A stretch of DNA of 64,000 bases from Owenia fusiformis. Lineage: Eukaryota > Annelida > Polychaeta > Sabellida > Oweniidae. Positions within the stretch are counted from its first letter, which is position 1. Every line of letters starts with the position of its first letter. The notes beneath the pieces are model-generated. The model did not search any database. It was not told the origin of the DNA and saw only the letters and a program-made list of their open reading frames with translations. Shown in pieces: positions 51,019 through 61,672 of the stretch. The position numbers were made by a program, and so were the translations under genes. The stretch lies in assembly GCA_903813345.2 (NCBI GenBank), contig CAIIXF020000005.1:6885375-6949374 (forward strand). The letters are read 5' to 3'.

Positions 51019-53501
51019 CTATGTTTCGAATGGCATATCAGGGATGAGTCCCTGCTGGAAAAGAGCAGAAAAAAGTAATTATTACTAAATTAAATTAAGT
51101 AGGTTTTGCAAGTGGAACATTATAGATTATTATAGATGAGTATCCATCTCTCACATATGCTAAGAATATTGTCGGTTGGGATATTGAACATTTCCACATC
51201 TATTTAGTTTTTGGATTAATAAATTTATTTATTTATTCATTTATTTTATTTATCTATTTATTTATTTTTATTTATTTCATAATAACTATATTATATCAAA
51301 CATTTGTTTAGCTACTTACGCTCTTTAACGTCGCTGGTTTACTACAGAAATATCCTCCGTAGCCATAGTTACACGGTACGTTCCTCCAATGACCATTGTA
51401 ACCCCATATATGGGGCATCATCTGGGTACAGTCATCTTTGACCCCAGCCACTCCAAGCTGTCAAAGCAACAGATAATATACCAGAATGTTATTCCCTCGA
51501 CTGTCATATTTCTGATCTTACGCTCCTCTCATACAGAATATTGGGAGATATATTTGTTTGAGATGAAGTTCAAACTTATTTGAACAAAATCGGTCAATTT
51601 GAATTGTTACCCGAAAGGATTATATACCAGAAGTGGCTATAGTCCTATGGTTTTTAAATAATTTTTTCTGTGTCTCTTTACCTTTTTTCCGTCATTTGAG
51701 GCCCAAAATTCGAAATCTACGGGTGAGCCATCATGCCACACAAATTCACCTTCATTGTCGATATCATTCAGTCCGATGTAGTATGCATGATCTGCTTTTC
51801 CTATTCTCAGCTCCGCTAAAATAAAATTCAGATACGTTTAATATCCGTCAGATCAGACGCCCTGTAATTATCGAGCGATCTGTTATATAGGGTGCATTAT
51901 TGTTCGTAAGGATAATTCAAACTAACATATCTTCTTGAGATCACAAAGTTGAGTAACGGTGAATTAGAAGTACGAGGAAGAAGCAAAACTTACATGCAAG
52001 ATAGTTGTTTTCATCTTTATTATGAATCGACGCAACGTGTCCCCCGCGGTCCATGCAACCTTTCTGAGCCAAAGAGTAGTGTGCAAGACTAGCAACTGAC
52101 AGAAAACATCTTGAGCCAACGAGCTTCCAATCTTCCTTTCCGGTGCACGTAAAGTTTCCTTCGGAAATATAAAATGTTGAAATGCCAAATGTAAACATTT
52201 TCTGAACACTTGAGCGTAACAACAGTATTATAACTTAGTACGTATTGGCTTTATATATATCTTTCTCTGTCATTAAGAGTAAATAAAATTTGAAATAAAT
52301 CTTAAAATTCAGCCTAGTCTAGAACTTGGACATATCCAATGCTAATGAGCTCCATAAACGCTATTTTAAAATTCATAATATTTTACTTTGATCACGTAGA
52401 ATGTACACTACCTTTGCAAGTATCCTCTTTTTCCGCTCGGATTTTTGGAAGACGATACACCCCAATTTTGAACTTTTTATACATCCCTTTCACAGCTTTG
52501 ATCCAAGTAGCTTCTGCTCTCACCAGCTTCGTAAATAAATTCATGAGCTTCTCTGTCGAAAGCCGATTGGAACGAGAACCTGCATCTTTGCTTTCAAATT
52601 GCCTTATCATTTCTGCGACTCCTTCTAACTTATCTACCGCCATGACTTTAATTAGGCCGTCTAAGTAATTTTGCACCCAATTTCTGACAATTTCATTCAG
52701 GTCGGTGGTATCATCCAGACATTTACGTATTGCAGATATCACGGCATCTAATGCTTTTTTAGACTTCAAAAGCTTCTTTGCTTGCTTCGCTAACTTTTGG
52801 ACAAAATCTACAAACTCTTCTTCATACAAAATGAACTTAGGATAGACCACCTTCTTCCCGACTGTTTTCGCCATTTTTCCGATACTAGTTGTCAGTTCGT
52901 CCAGTGTAACCTTTTCGAATTCGAGATTTATTAAGTCTTCTTGCAAGAATTTGTATTTTTGAAGTGCTGCACACGCTTCAGATTTCTTTATCGACGCACC
53001 CGACACATCGACAACAAGACACACCAGAACAACAACTAAGCAAAAAATTTGAATCAAATTACAAAATAGGTCATGTCTTTATTCCATTCCGCTAAAAAAA
53101 TTAAATCAAACCATTACAATTGTTTTTATGAATTTGGGCTAAAATTGAAAAAAAGTTGAACAAAGCACGAGTTGCAGATAAAACACAATATCAGATAAGA
53201 TTATTAAATTGTACTTTCGCCTACTTCAGTAGTTGATAATATCAAAATAAAAGAAATAAGTAACTTGTGGTCGTCAAAAAAATTACACAATGCGTAAAAT
53301 ACATCTTCAAGACAATAATGACAATAATGTAGATTAATATGACGCAAATTAATTTTTTTTTAGAAATAAAACAAATAAATCATACATGAATTAATTAAAC
53401 AACAAGTCATACTTGAGCAGCGTAAAATACTCTCAAAATGGTTTAAAAAACTTACATGCAAGTGTCCATAAACTCATCTTCGATTTCAGTGTGAGCACCA
53501 T
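51019..53501 (-). CDS. Secreted protein with N-terminal helical region and C-type lectin domain, 6 exons
   Basis: Exons in coding order: 53501-53456, 53035-52412, 52158-51994, 51815-51682, 51457-51320 and 51054-51019. They total 1,143 bp (380 aa plus stop), GT-AG, phases matching. Exons 1-2 join to make a signal peptide (hydrophobic run LAFVVLVCLVVDVSGA). Then follow about 190 residues rich in Lys, Glu and Leu, predicted helical, with no family I recognise. The C-terminal third is a long-form C-type lectin domain: FTCTGKEDWKLVGSRCF, QKGCMDRGGHVASI, YYIGLNDIDNEGEFVWHDG, then DDCTQM and HWRNVPC...YFCSKP, with the six expected cysteines. The EPN/QPD sugar motif is absent, so binding specificity is unclear. 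Two in-frame ATGs exist (53,501 and 53,477); either gives a usable signal peptide. The protein is extracellular; a role in immunity, shell or mucus is only analogy. Confidence 0.85.
51223..51282. repeat. (TTTA)n microsatellite
   Basis: Interrupted TTTA/TTTATT tract of about 60 bases in the last intron-exon region of the lectin gene. Confidence 0.85.
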
Positions 53502-53984
53502 GTACGCTGAAGTAAGCAATTATGAATGCCCGTGATGAGAGAGTGAAACGTATCTAGTCTTTATATATAAAATCCTCCTCGACCACTCATTCTAAATGAT
53601 TCTCGTTATATGTTTTACGATTCATGGAATGTTGGCCGGGAATGCCCACGCAATGCAACAATTGAATACACTCCAATTTTTATTTTGGGTTTCACTTTCA
53701 AATATACAATTATAAATATTGAATGTTATCAGAATATGTTATATTGATAGAATTATGATCAAAAACATTTAATGAGCAGTGTATTGCGGTGTCTGTTCAA
53801 ATTAGTATATGCAATATAATAAAAAACGTATTTAAATAGATGTAAATGCATACAACCGCGGTATTTATTTTGTACGAATGGTTTTATTTTGTCATATACA
53901 TTTTGAATTAATTGCAACATAATACAATGGCCGCAATGCATTCAAATTTGCGAACAGAAATGAAGGCCTTTTCATTGTAGTTTT

Positions 53985-54127
53985 GTACTTCCGGGTTAGA
54001 CGTCAGTTAAATGTCACCCCTTAACATTTGCGCAATATCATCACGGGGGATAAGCAAAACGAGGGCGAAGCCACGGACTGCGACTCGCGTAATTCAAAAC
54101 GAGATTACAACGCATTATAGCTGAACA
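53985..54127 (+). promoter_or_regulatory. CpG-rich promoter-like stretch
   Basis: ACTTCCGGG (53,987-53,995) matches an ETS/GABP site and is followed at once by a CRE-like AGACGTCAGT (53,998-54,007). The next ~120 bases are unusually CpG-rich for this AT-rich window. It leads directly to the ATG exon at 54,128. The combination is typical of housekeeping promoters. Confidence 0.5.
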
Positions 54128-54133
54128 ATGGCG
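54128..54133 (+). CDS. Possible orphan first coding exon (Met-Ala, then splice donor)
   Basis: AACAATGGCG is followed immediately by GTAAGT, a strong donor, so this reads as the end of a first exon coding Met-Ala in phase 0. I find no downstream exon before the Polinton, so the rest of the gene may lie beyond the right edge. It could also be chance. Confidence 0.35.
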
Positions 54134-54725
54134 GTAAGTCCAAACTTAATTTGGAAGGCATGTTAGGATTTGGGGTAGATTATTGGTTTGGATATTCTAC
54201 AGAATAGCTAGTATGTTCCAGTCGGTGATCAACATATTCATACTCCACCTGCAATGGCATTCTTGGTGCTCGGCTGTCCAATAGTTTAGCATGAACACAA
54301 ATGAATTCGAAATCTGCCACAAAAAATGTAATTTTGTCAATATTTGTCCCTAATATACCGATTTAAACAAAGGAATCAGAAATGACATCGAATTAATATA
54401 ATTATTCATGTTCTGTTGTTACAATTACATACATGCCCTAAATATTCATATTTCAAACAAGGATATCTCCAACAATCCTGGCTTTTTGAGATTAAATATT
54501 CTACCGAGCCTGTATGAATAGGGAATTTTAGTTGGTTTAGCCTATTGTTCGTTTACACACATATACTTTTGTGGCTGTTTTTTAAATGTATGCCAACCCA
54601 CCTCGTGTTATGTCCACGTACAAGGAAGTCACGACTGGTGAGCTTAGTTACATCAATAGAGTTCAATTTGCTATAGATGGCATTGGTGGCGTAAGTGGCC
54701 TGCATCCATTCTGAGTTACTATGAA

Positions 54726-54965
54726 TCAAAAAATGAACAATGGCCCGGAACAATGGTCGATGGAAATCTTTGTCCCTTCTTCTTTGGTAGCCTTAATAGC
54801 AGAAATGAGTTCAGACACGGGCACGGGGAAAGATAGAAGAATCACCGAAATGAAATCCACTCCTCCACTCTGCGTACCAAGGAAGTTTTTTCTTTGGTCA
54901 ACAGAGTGGGGGTCCGTGTGTTTGGTGGAGCCCGGTTTAGATTCCATGAAAGGAGATATCGTCAT
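54726..54965 (-). pseudogene. Possible protein tyrosine phosphatase fragment
   Basis: The minus-strand frame reads FPVPVSELISAIKATKEEG, then TKISIDHCSGPLF. This recalls the WPDxGVP...HCSAGxGRTG region of receptor tyrosine phosphatases. WPD and the Arg of the P-loop are not recognisable and no intact neighbouring exon is found, so at most it is a decayed fragment. Confidence 0.25.
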
Positions 54966-55744
54966 TCATTCTAGTTCTAGACTAGGACATCATTTCATTA
55001 GAACTATTAAAACAAATATTATACGCCAATTTCAAAGCATATGCCGTCAATGCGTGTAATAAAATCGTGCACATTTCACACAGTGCTTTGGCTCAAAGAT
55101 GATAGGATTGCACCGCAGCTGCACTTCCATGATGTTATTTAAGCCAATTTTTTATATAATTTAGGTAACTAAATTTTGGACATTTATTTATCCATCCGAT
55201 TGTGAGGGATGGAGCATTGCATTTTCTCATGAAAATATTCATGAGAATTGCTGAATTCATTGAGAAAATATATTGGGCTTGGTTTTGAGAGAAAATATGG
55301 TTGGAGGTTTTGTTTGTGTAGACATACGTAGACAAAAAATAGAGAAAAGAAAGTAATTGAAGGTTCAGTCAAGATGAAGAAAAGTGTTTGTCAGCAGGGA
55401 AAAAAGCTATGATTTTATGTCAGATATTGTATATCTCGCAATTTTATAAACTTTTTCAAACATGTCAACTCTTCATATTGTAGATATAATGGTACACCAA
55501 AGAGATGGGAGTACCTTTTGAAGTTCTTTTCATGAACGTTTTCTTATACTTTATCGTAGAGCATTTCTAGATCTACCTTTTACTTGACCTATTTGATGTG
55601 ACCTTGACCTAATCTGGTAATGATGGACCCCAAAACAGTTTGAATTATTTGAATCTCAATGTATTGGGTAAACCAGAGATCGGATGTTAATGAAATTAGA
55701 GATATTTTGCATGTACCATGAAAGTATCATTGCAGTAGTTATAC

Positions 55745-56010
55745 GTCAGTCAGGGAGCCATATTCTTAGGTTGTACCACGTTGTACCATTACGTAACCCC
55801 TTTGTTCTAAGGTTGTACCATGTTGTATGTTACGTAACGCCTGGCGTAACACCCCTTTGTTCTAAGGTTGTACCACGTTGAATGTTACGCAACACCCTTT
55901 TGTTTAGGGATCGTTGTACCTCTCTATGTTACGCAACACCCTTTGTTAAGGGAGCCATACGTCAACGTTGTACCAAGCTATGTTGCTCAACACTCTTCCC
56001 TCCCTAAGTC
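55745..56010. repeat. Imperfect ~57-bp tandem repeat with GTTGTACC motifs
   Basis: Units of the form AAGGTTGTACCACGTTG, TACGTAAC or TACGCAACACCC, TTTGTTCTAAGG repeat about five times with drift. GTTGTACC also occurs inverted (GGTACAAC) at 56,075. It lies next to the inferred left edge of the Polinton and may be part of its terminal region. Confidence 0.6.
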
Positions 56011-56358
56011 TCCCGCTCGCCTCATTAGCTCGATAACAAAGGAGGGCGACGATTAGTGAGCCATTTAGAAAATATGGTACAACACTGTAAATGTTGTACC
56101 AAAGTCACTCATTTTTTATATATAAGGATCACGCCGACACTTAGTAAACCAAATGCCCTTTACCATTGGTGGGTTTAAAACTAAGTCAAGTCTCATTGGC
56201 TGAGTGCTAGGGATCACATTGAGTTCTTCGTTAAGGTTTACTGTAGCCCTCATTACCATCGTCAACTCTGATCGATTAGCAGTAAATATTTTAAAAAGCC
56301 AGAAAAAAAGTAAAATAAATTGAAAATATAGTAAGATCATCGTATACTGTACATTACA

Positions 56359-56901
56359 ATGACTGAAGCGCAGGAAATCAACTCTCTGGCTGTATTCGAG
56401 TTTGGAAGTGAATTTAAAGTGGACGTTAGATTGGGGAAATATCCCAAACCATTTTTACTATTCCAGCAAAGAATACTAAATACATCAGAACTTCGTTACT
56501 TCAACAAGTCTGTGCTACTGTCCATCAAACAGTACGTTCTCTTCAGGGATGCCATACCAACACTTTCGCAATTCGCTCGATGTGTGATGGCTGGGGGCGA
56601 GGAGATGTTAATCAAACTGGACAAGTTATTGACTGTGTACGTTGGACGGGATGGGTACGAAAACACATACATGAAAATGAAGAGAACGAGAAAAAATGCT
56701 ACACAGTCCTCCTCTGGAAAGCAAAGCGACGAATCGGATGAAATCAAAATCGACTGGGAAGACTTCGAGCTGTTAAAGGAAAAAATTGGAGAGATAAATG
56801 CCTGCATTTTAACTGCAGTGAAAGAAAACAAAGAAAATGGTAAGTTAAGTCACTTATTGCGTGAGTTTTGTATACAACATGTACAATACATGTATCTATA
56901 A
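56359..56901 (+). CDS. Polinton protein of unknown role, possibly PC4-like
   Basis: A 180-residue frame; residues near 14-60 (EFKVDVRLGKYPKPFLLFQQ, then KSVLLSIKQYVLFRDAI) loosely recall the PC4 coactivator ssDNA-binding fold, with a basic-then-acidic tail (KMKRTRKNATQ, then SDESDEIKIDW). A further short hydrophilic coding-like stretch lies at about 57,053-57,299. Assignment is tentative. Confidence 0.45.
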   Translation: MTEAQEINSLAVFEFGSEFKVDVRLGKYPKPFLLFQQRILNTSELRYFNKSVLLSIKQYVLFRDAIPTLSQFARCVMAGGEEMLIKLDKLLTVYVGRDGYENTYMKMKRTRKNATQSSSGKQSDESDEIKIDWEDFELLKEKIGEINACILTAVKENKENGKLSHLLREFCIQHVQYMYL

Positions 56902-57727
56902 TTCGGTACTGTTTGTTAATATCACATGATATTATGACTGTCATCTAAAATAGCATGTTCGTATGGTAGGGGGAAACGCGCTAAATAGCATAAACATTGT
57001 GTAATGTATTCCAACATGAATTTGATATAAATCTTTCACTGCGTGTCTTTTAGTTACTTCAACCGATGACAAAGGAACAGACAGCGGTAATTCGGGAGCT
57101 AGTCAGAAATATACTCTGAACAATAAGAGAAAGGGGGATTCCTACGATTCAGACCGGATGGTGACTCCGAAGAGACAAAGCCACGAGGTACCCGAATCCC
57201 AGCCATTGTCGCCAGAACTTTTCGGATCCCAAGAAAATGCTTCACTCGGTTTTGATGATGTCACAAGCTTTGGAAACACAAAGCAGTTTTATTATTGACA
57301 TTCAGCCAACAACATTTATATGTGATACATCAGAGAACAATCACTAATATTGGGTTAATATAGGATTTTGAGACCGTATAATACAGTTGCTATGACAGCA
57401 AGAAAATGTATTTCAGAATAAAATGTAAATGAAAATGGAATTAATAAAAAGTGATTATATCAGAAAATAAAAAAAGAATTTTATTTGTTTATTTTTAATG
57501 AAGTGTTTCAAACTATATTCGATACTTTTGAGGATTCAATAAAGTTCAATTAAGTGTAGAGTTACAAATGCTGTTATTTCGAAATACCATAACTTAAACA
57601 TGAAGTAGTATTGAAAACAAATTGCATGATTATTTGACCCCCTGGCCCTGTCCATTTTGGAAGGTCCCTTTACATATTTATAATTTCATCCACCACTTGA
57701 ACTCATTCATTTAGTCCGAGTAAAACG

Positions 57728-58147
57728 ATGGAGACGGACCATTATTTTTTCTTGAGCAGCAACGACTCTAGACAGTATTATCCTTTTAACAATTCGAATA
57801 GCTTCACGGTCGTTCTACCCGGCTACTTGAATCTGATAGGTCTTTGGCAGATAGCCCTTTGCGAAATCAATTTTCCCGAGGATCCCATTTGCGATTCTGA
57901 AGTGAGTTGTCTGGACGTATTATGCGAACTGGCCGATTCATCGGTGGTGAACTGCGAGAAAAAGTGCATTCTGAGAAGAATTCCCAAATCCAATCCGAAC
58001 AGGGTGTTCGATAGGCCCATGTACTTTCCCATCAATCAAGTTCACTTCGACAGAATCAAGATAAATATAAGAGGAGACAACAACAAGACGGTGTCATTCA
58101 GAGAAGGAACAGTGACTTGCGCGGTTCACTTAAGACGACTGTTATAA
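57728..58147 (+). CDS. Polinton minor capsid (penton-type) protein
   Basis: 139 residues. The N-terminal pattern, a surface strand followed by NSFTVVLPGYLNLIGLWQIA and LCEINFP, is the recurring start of Polinton/adintovirus penton proteins (F.V.LP..L.L.G.W.V.L.EI.FP). Its place before the major capsid frame agrees. Confidence 0.7.
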   Translation: METDHYFFLSSNDSRQYYPFNNSNSFTVVLPGYLNLIGLWQIALCEINFPEDPICDSEVSCLDVLCELADSSVVNCEKKCILRRIPKSNPNRVFDRPMYFPINQVHFDRIKINIRGDNNKTVSFREGTVTCAVHLRRLL

Positions 58148-58167
58148 TATAAAAAATTGGAAATAAA

Positions 58168-58542
58168 ATGAAATTGGAACTTTACGTGGACGACCCTAAG
58201 AAATGGGACTCGTTCATTCGGGCTAGTCGGGAGGGTCGGGTAATGGCTCAGATAGGTAGGGGAAAACACAAAGCCAGATACATCCCCCTATCGTCTGTGA
58301 GGGAAGCGCAGGCCCCGGTAAAAATGATCTCCCCGATTCAAGCCGTCACCGAACGAGCGCGTTCAGATTTACAGCAACAGAAAATGATGGCGAGACATAA
58401 CGAGATTTCAACGATGCAACCCGCGACCACCAAGAATAAAAGAAAGCATACTGGAGTCGCTGCGGTCAGTAAGAAGAAAAAACCGAACGGTCAACAACGT
58501 AAGGGGAAGAAAGGCTACGAAAATATCTTTGACAGAAATTGA
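58168..58542 (+). CDS. Polinton small basic protein
   Basis: 124 residues with a strongly basic C-terminus (KKKKPNGQQRKGKKG). It sits between the minor and major capsid frames, where Polintons often carry a small DNA-binding or core-like protein. No domain recognised. Confidence 0.5.
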   Translation: MKLELYVDDPKKWDSFIRASREGRVMAQIGRGKHKARYIPLSSVREAQAPVKMISPIQAVTERARSDLQQQKMMARHNEISTMQPATTKNKRKHTGVAAVSKKKKPNGQQRKGKKGYENIFDRN

Positions 58543-58560
58543 AAAAAGCAAAAAATAAAG

Positions 58561-59889
58561 ATGGCGTTCAAAGTGAGTGGCAGTGAAGAAGTTATAAGTG
58601 ATAATTTGAGATTTTTCGGCGAACCACCGACGGAGAGTAGCGTGACGGCCTACTCTTACGTGGAGATTCGGCCCACTGGACAATTAACCGATCATTCCGT
58701 GGTAGAGTTTAGTATTCCCAATAATTCCTCGCAGCTCATCGATTTGAAAAATTCGAGGCTCTACGTGAAGGCTCGTATCTTGCGTTCCGACGGAACGGTA
58801 CCCGAGATAACTGAAAAATTTGGTCCTGTGAACAATCTCCTTCATTCTCTATGGGGTCACGTGGAGATCCAGTTACAACAGCGTCCCGTGCCCACGTCCA
58901 TCAATATGTACCCGTACAAAGCTTATCTAAAAACGTTGTTGTACACCACGAAACAGGAGCAAGAAGGGAAACTGTCCGCCGCGCTGTACTATAAGGATAG
59001 TTGTTTCGGCGGACGGAACGTCATGGATGGAACCGATGTAACTGGATTAGACGCACCCAGGGGCTTGGTGACCAGATGGGATGAAAGCAACGAGGGTAAA
59101 ATTGTGGACATGGAGGGACCTTTGCTGGAAGACATCTTTCAAATGGAAAAGTTTTTACTCAATGGAATCGAAGTGAAAGTGAAGTTGACGCCTACATCGG
59201 ATGCCTTTAGACTGATGTCAGACTCGGATACCATCTACAAAGTGGAACTCGTGGATGTCTATCTCAGGATGGCCATGGTATCAGTATCCCCGGGAATATT
59301 ACAGTCTTACGATAAACATTTACACGAGAAGAACGCCATTTATTCCTACGAGAAAAACGACTTTAAATGTTACACTATACCCGCTGGCCAACTTCAATTC
59401 AACTTCAACGACATCTATAACGGGGCAGTTCCCACTAGGCTCGTATGTTTCCTGGTCAGTGCTCAAGCACAAAGTGGAAGTTTTAAGAAGAATCCCTTCA
59501 ACGCGCAGGCATTCGGTCTCAAGTATTTGGACGTTAGGCTGGACGATCAGAGCGTTCCCGAGAAACCCCTGACACCACGTTTCGACGCTACGAACAGTAG
59601 GAAGAGCAACTACATTCGAGAATATTTAAGATTATTCGCGGATCCCGATGTTCCACTTGACTTATCACGCATGGAGTTTGGGACAGGTTTTGCGTTCTAT
59701 AGGTTTGACATTCAATACTCGGACAGTGTCAAATCTGTTGACGAAACATTACCCTTGATAAGAAGAGCCAACGTGAAAGTGGAGGGGCATTTCGAAGAGG
59801 CCCTTTCAGAGCCAGTCAACCTCGTCGTATGCGGAAGTTTTCCTCAAATCTTCGAAGTGGACGCCTCGAGAAATATTATCGTGAATTGA
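58561..59889 (+). CDS. Polinton major capsid protein (double jelly-roll)
   Basis: 442 residues. Length, the opening block TESSVTAYSYVEIRPTGQLT, LIDLKNSRLYVKARI, and NNLLHSLWGHVEIQLQQRPV with NMYPYKAYLKTLL are typical of Polinton/adintovirus major capsid proteins of the adenovirus-hexon lineage. It would form the icosahedral shell. Confidence 0.8.
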   Translation: MAFKVSGSEEVISDNLRFFGEPPTESSVTAYSYVEIRPTGQLTDHSVVEFSIPNNSSQLIDLKNSRLYVKARILRSDGTVPEITEKFGPVNNLLHSLWGHVEIQLQQRPVPTSINMYPYKAYLKTLLYTTKQEQEGKLSAALYYKDSCFGGRNVMDGTDVTGLDAPRGLVTRWDESNEGKIVDMEGPLLEDIFQMEKFLLNGIEVKVKLTPTSDAFRLMSDSDTIYKVELVDVYLRMAMVSVSPGILQSYDKHLHEKNAIYSYEKNDFKCYTIPAGQLQFNFNDIYNGAVPTRLVCFLVSAQAQSGSFKKNPFNAQAFGLKYLDVRLDDQSVPEKPLTPRFDATNSRKSNYIREYLRLFADPDVPLDLSRMEFGTGFAFYRFDIQYSDSVKSVDETLPLIRRANVKVEGHFEEALSEPVNLVVCGSFPQIFEVDASRNIIVN

Positions 59890-59896
59890 CAGAACC

Positions 59897-60379
59897 ATGT
59901 ACAGCTTCACATTGCATAGGATGTTAACCACCGATCCGTATACTAAACGAATTTACGGAGGAGTAGTGGCCAGTGACGAATTGCCCGCCACTAATTTCGG
60001 AAACAGTAGGGTACTGATAGTCGCCAACACAGCGCCTAAAAGTCACGCGGGCTTACACTGGGTCGTGTTCAATAAAGACCAAAATTCGTTAGAGTTTTTC
60101 GACTCTCTGGGCAGGAAACCCGAGCACTATGGCCCAGATTTTCAGCGGTTCGCGACAAACAATTCCCGAGGAGAGAAGTTAACGACAGTACCCTTTCAAC
60201 TGCAACCTTCGAACACTCAAACTTGTGGATATTATTGCTTGTTTTTCGCATTCTTGCGCAGTCGAGGTCATTCCTTCGATAGCATCGTGAATAGATTCAG
60301 CAGAGACACATTAATGAACGATCAATTGGTGGTGAGAACTGTCCGTCGATGGTTCAAATATAAAACTATGGACTTGTAA
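59897..60379 (+). CDS. Polinton maturation cysteine protease (adenain/Ulp1-like)
   Basis: 160 residues. The catalytic layout is visible: GLHWVVF (His), FFDSLG (acidic residue) and the QTCGYYCLFF block (Gln, Cys). Adenovirus-type proteases share this order and cut capsid precursors. It follows the capsid gene directly. Confidence 0.8.
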   Translation: MYSFTLHRMLTTDPYTKRIYGGVVASDELPATNFGNSRVLIVANTAPKSHAGLHWVVFNKDQNSLEFFDSLGRKPEHYGPDFQRFATNNSRGEKLTTVPFQLQPSNTQTCGYYCLFFAFLRSRGHSFDSIVNRFSRDTLMNDQLVVRTVRRWFKYKTMDL

Positions 60380-60782
60380 AACGATGTCTCCTCAATTTAA
60401 GGTAGTTTCGCACTTTCGCACACACTATTGAAAAACTTTGGAATAAATCATTTGATTTCTCATTCAATTGAACTTATTAAATTCATTTCGAATGATGTAT
60501 TTTGTAAAATATGACTACCTTGATATTTTATTGTATTTTTCATGATGCAGAACTACCTTAATTGTTCATAATGCTGAACTACCTTAATGTTTTTCTCGTA
60601 ATTTTACTTTTATTTGATGTTCACTATCATATAAGCGCACATATTTTATGTAACGCATGTAGTTATTCCTATTTACCACTGTCTAGATTATGTACTCTCA
60701 TTTAATAAATGAAGTAACAAATAAATTATCACGAATGTATAAAGAAGTTTATTCTTATTTTATTACATTTATTTTACAACCC
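60380..60782. other. Convergent intergenic region of the Polinton
   Basis: AT-rich spacer between the plus-strand capsid block and the minus-strand block. AACTACCTTAAT recurs (near 60,549 and 60,578, with GACTACCTTGAT at 60,511), and AATAAA-type signals occur in both orientations. It probably holds the two facing transcription ends. Confidence 0.45.
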
Positions 60783-61106
60783 CTATAAAAGAGCTAACGC
60801 TTTCATCAGAGCAATGTTAAGCAATACAACGATGCCTTTGGATTTTTTCAACAGTCTCTGTATTTTCTGCTTATTTGGAATGTCAGTGTCAGCCATAAAT
60901 TCGAGCGTGGCCCTAAATTTTAAAAGATCCATTCTCTCCTTTCTGGAGATGATCACATTTCCAGCTAGAACATTCAAAATCAGTTCCATTAAGGCCTTTA
61001 ATTGTCCCGGGTAGATTGTCCTAATCAACGCACTCCGCTGGGACTTCGACTTAGTTTTAGCCAATAGCTCCAGATAGGCTTTATGTTCATTTATCAGTCG
61101 ACTCAT
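60783..61106 (-). CDS. Polinton small conserved protein, unknown function
   Basis: 107 residues, helical and basic (ELLAKTKSKSQRSALIRTIY, then LKALMELILNVLAGNV). Similar short frames accompany many animal Polintons; no biochemical role known to me. Confidence 0.5.
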   Translation of the reverse strand: MSRLINEHKAYLELLAKTKSKSQRSALIRTIYPGQLKALMELILNVLAGNVIISRKERMDLLKFRATLEFMADTDIPNKQKIQRLLKKSKGIVVLLNIALMKALALL

Positions 61107-61112
61107 ATCGAA

Positions 61113-61529
61113 TTAGAGCGATATCCACTTGGTTTTACTAGTCGATGCTGCGACTGCTACCGCGCCCCTGCCCCTTTGAGGAGTAATTGGATCTCGTTTT
61201 CCTTTTTTCAATGGGACGGTCACGTCCCTAGGTTTCGTCGATTTTCGTTTCTTCGTCCTATCTGGTATACCAGGCGGAATGATGACGGTCTCCTTTCTTT
61301 TGGGTAAAGCTACAGAATCCTTTTCAGTATCAGCTTTATCAATGTCCAATGTCTTGGAACCCGATAGTTTCGACGCTGTATCACTTAATTTATTCCCCAA
61401 TGGTTCCTCGTTGCTTTCTTTAGTAGTAACGCTAATCTGTTCTTCTTCTTGTTTGCTATCTCGGTCGGAATTTCGTAAAAGCCTTTGATAACGTTCAAAG
61501 GGGATCATCACAGTTTTTCTACTATTCAT
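61113..61529 (-). CDS. Polinton hydrophilic basic protein, unknown function
   Basis: 138 residues, opening with KTVMIPFERYQRLL followed by a low-complexity charged tail rich in Lys, Ser and Thr. The opening motif recurs in Polinton frames; function unknown. Confidence 0.45.
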   Translation of the reverse strand: MNSRKTVMIPFERYQRLLRNSDRDSKQEEEQISVTTKESNEEPLGNKLSDTASKLSGSKTLDIDKADTEKDSVALPKRKETVIIPPGIPDRTKKRKSTKPRDVTVPLKKGKRDPITPQRGRGAVAVAASTSKTKWISL

Positions 61530-61672
61530 GTTTCATCTCCATCTAAGAAACAAAAGCAAATAAAAGTATTTACTCAACAGGAAGTAAGACAGTCCCAGGT
61601 AGTCCGCCGTTCTCATCCGACTCATCCGGTAACGCATATTTAACTGACAGATTCCACGTAGCACAACTGTTT

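Noticed and set aside
52339-52668. Plus-strand 109-aa frame
   Set aside because: It is the antisense shadow of lectin-gene exon 2, which has splice and signal-peptide support.
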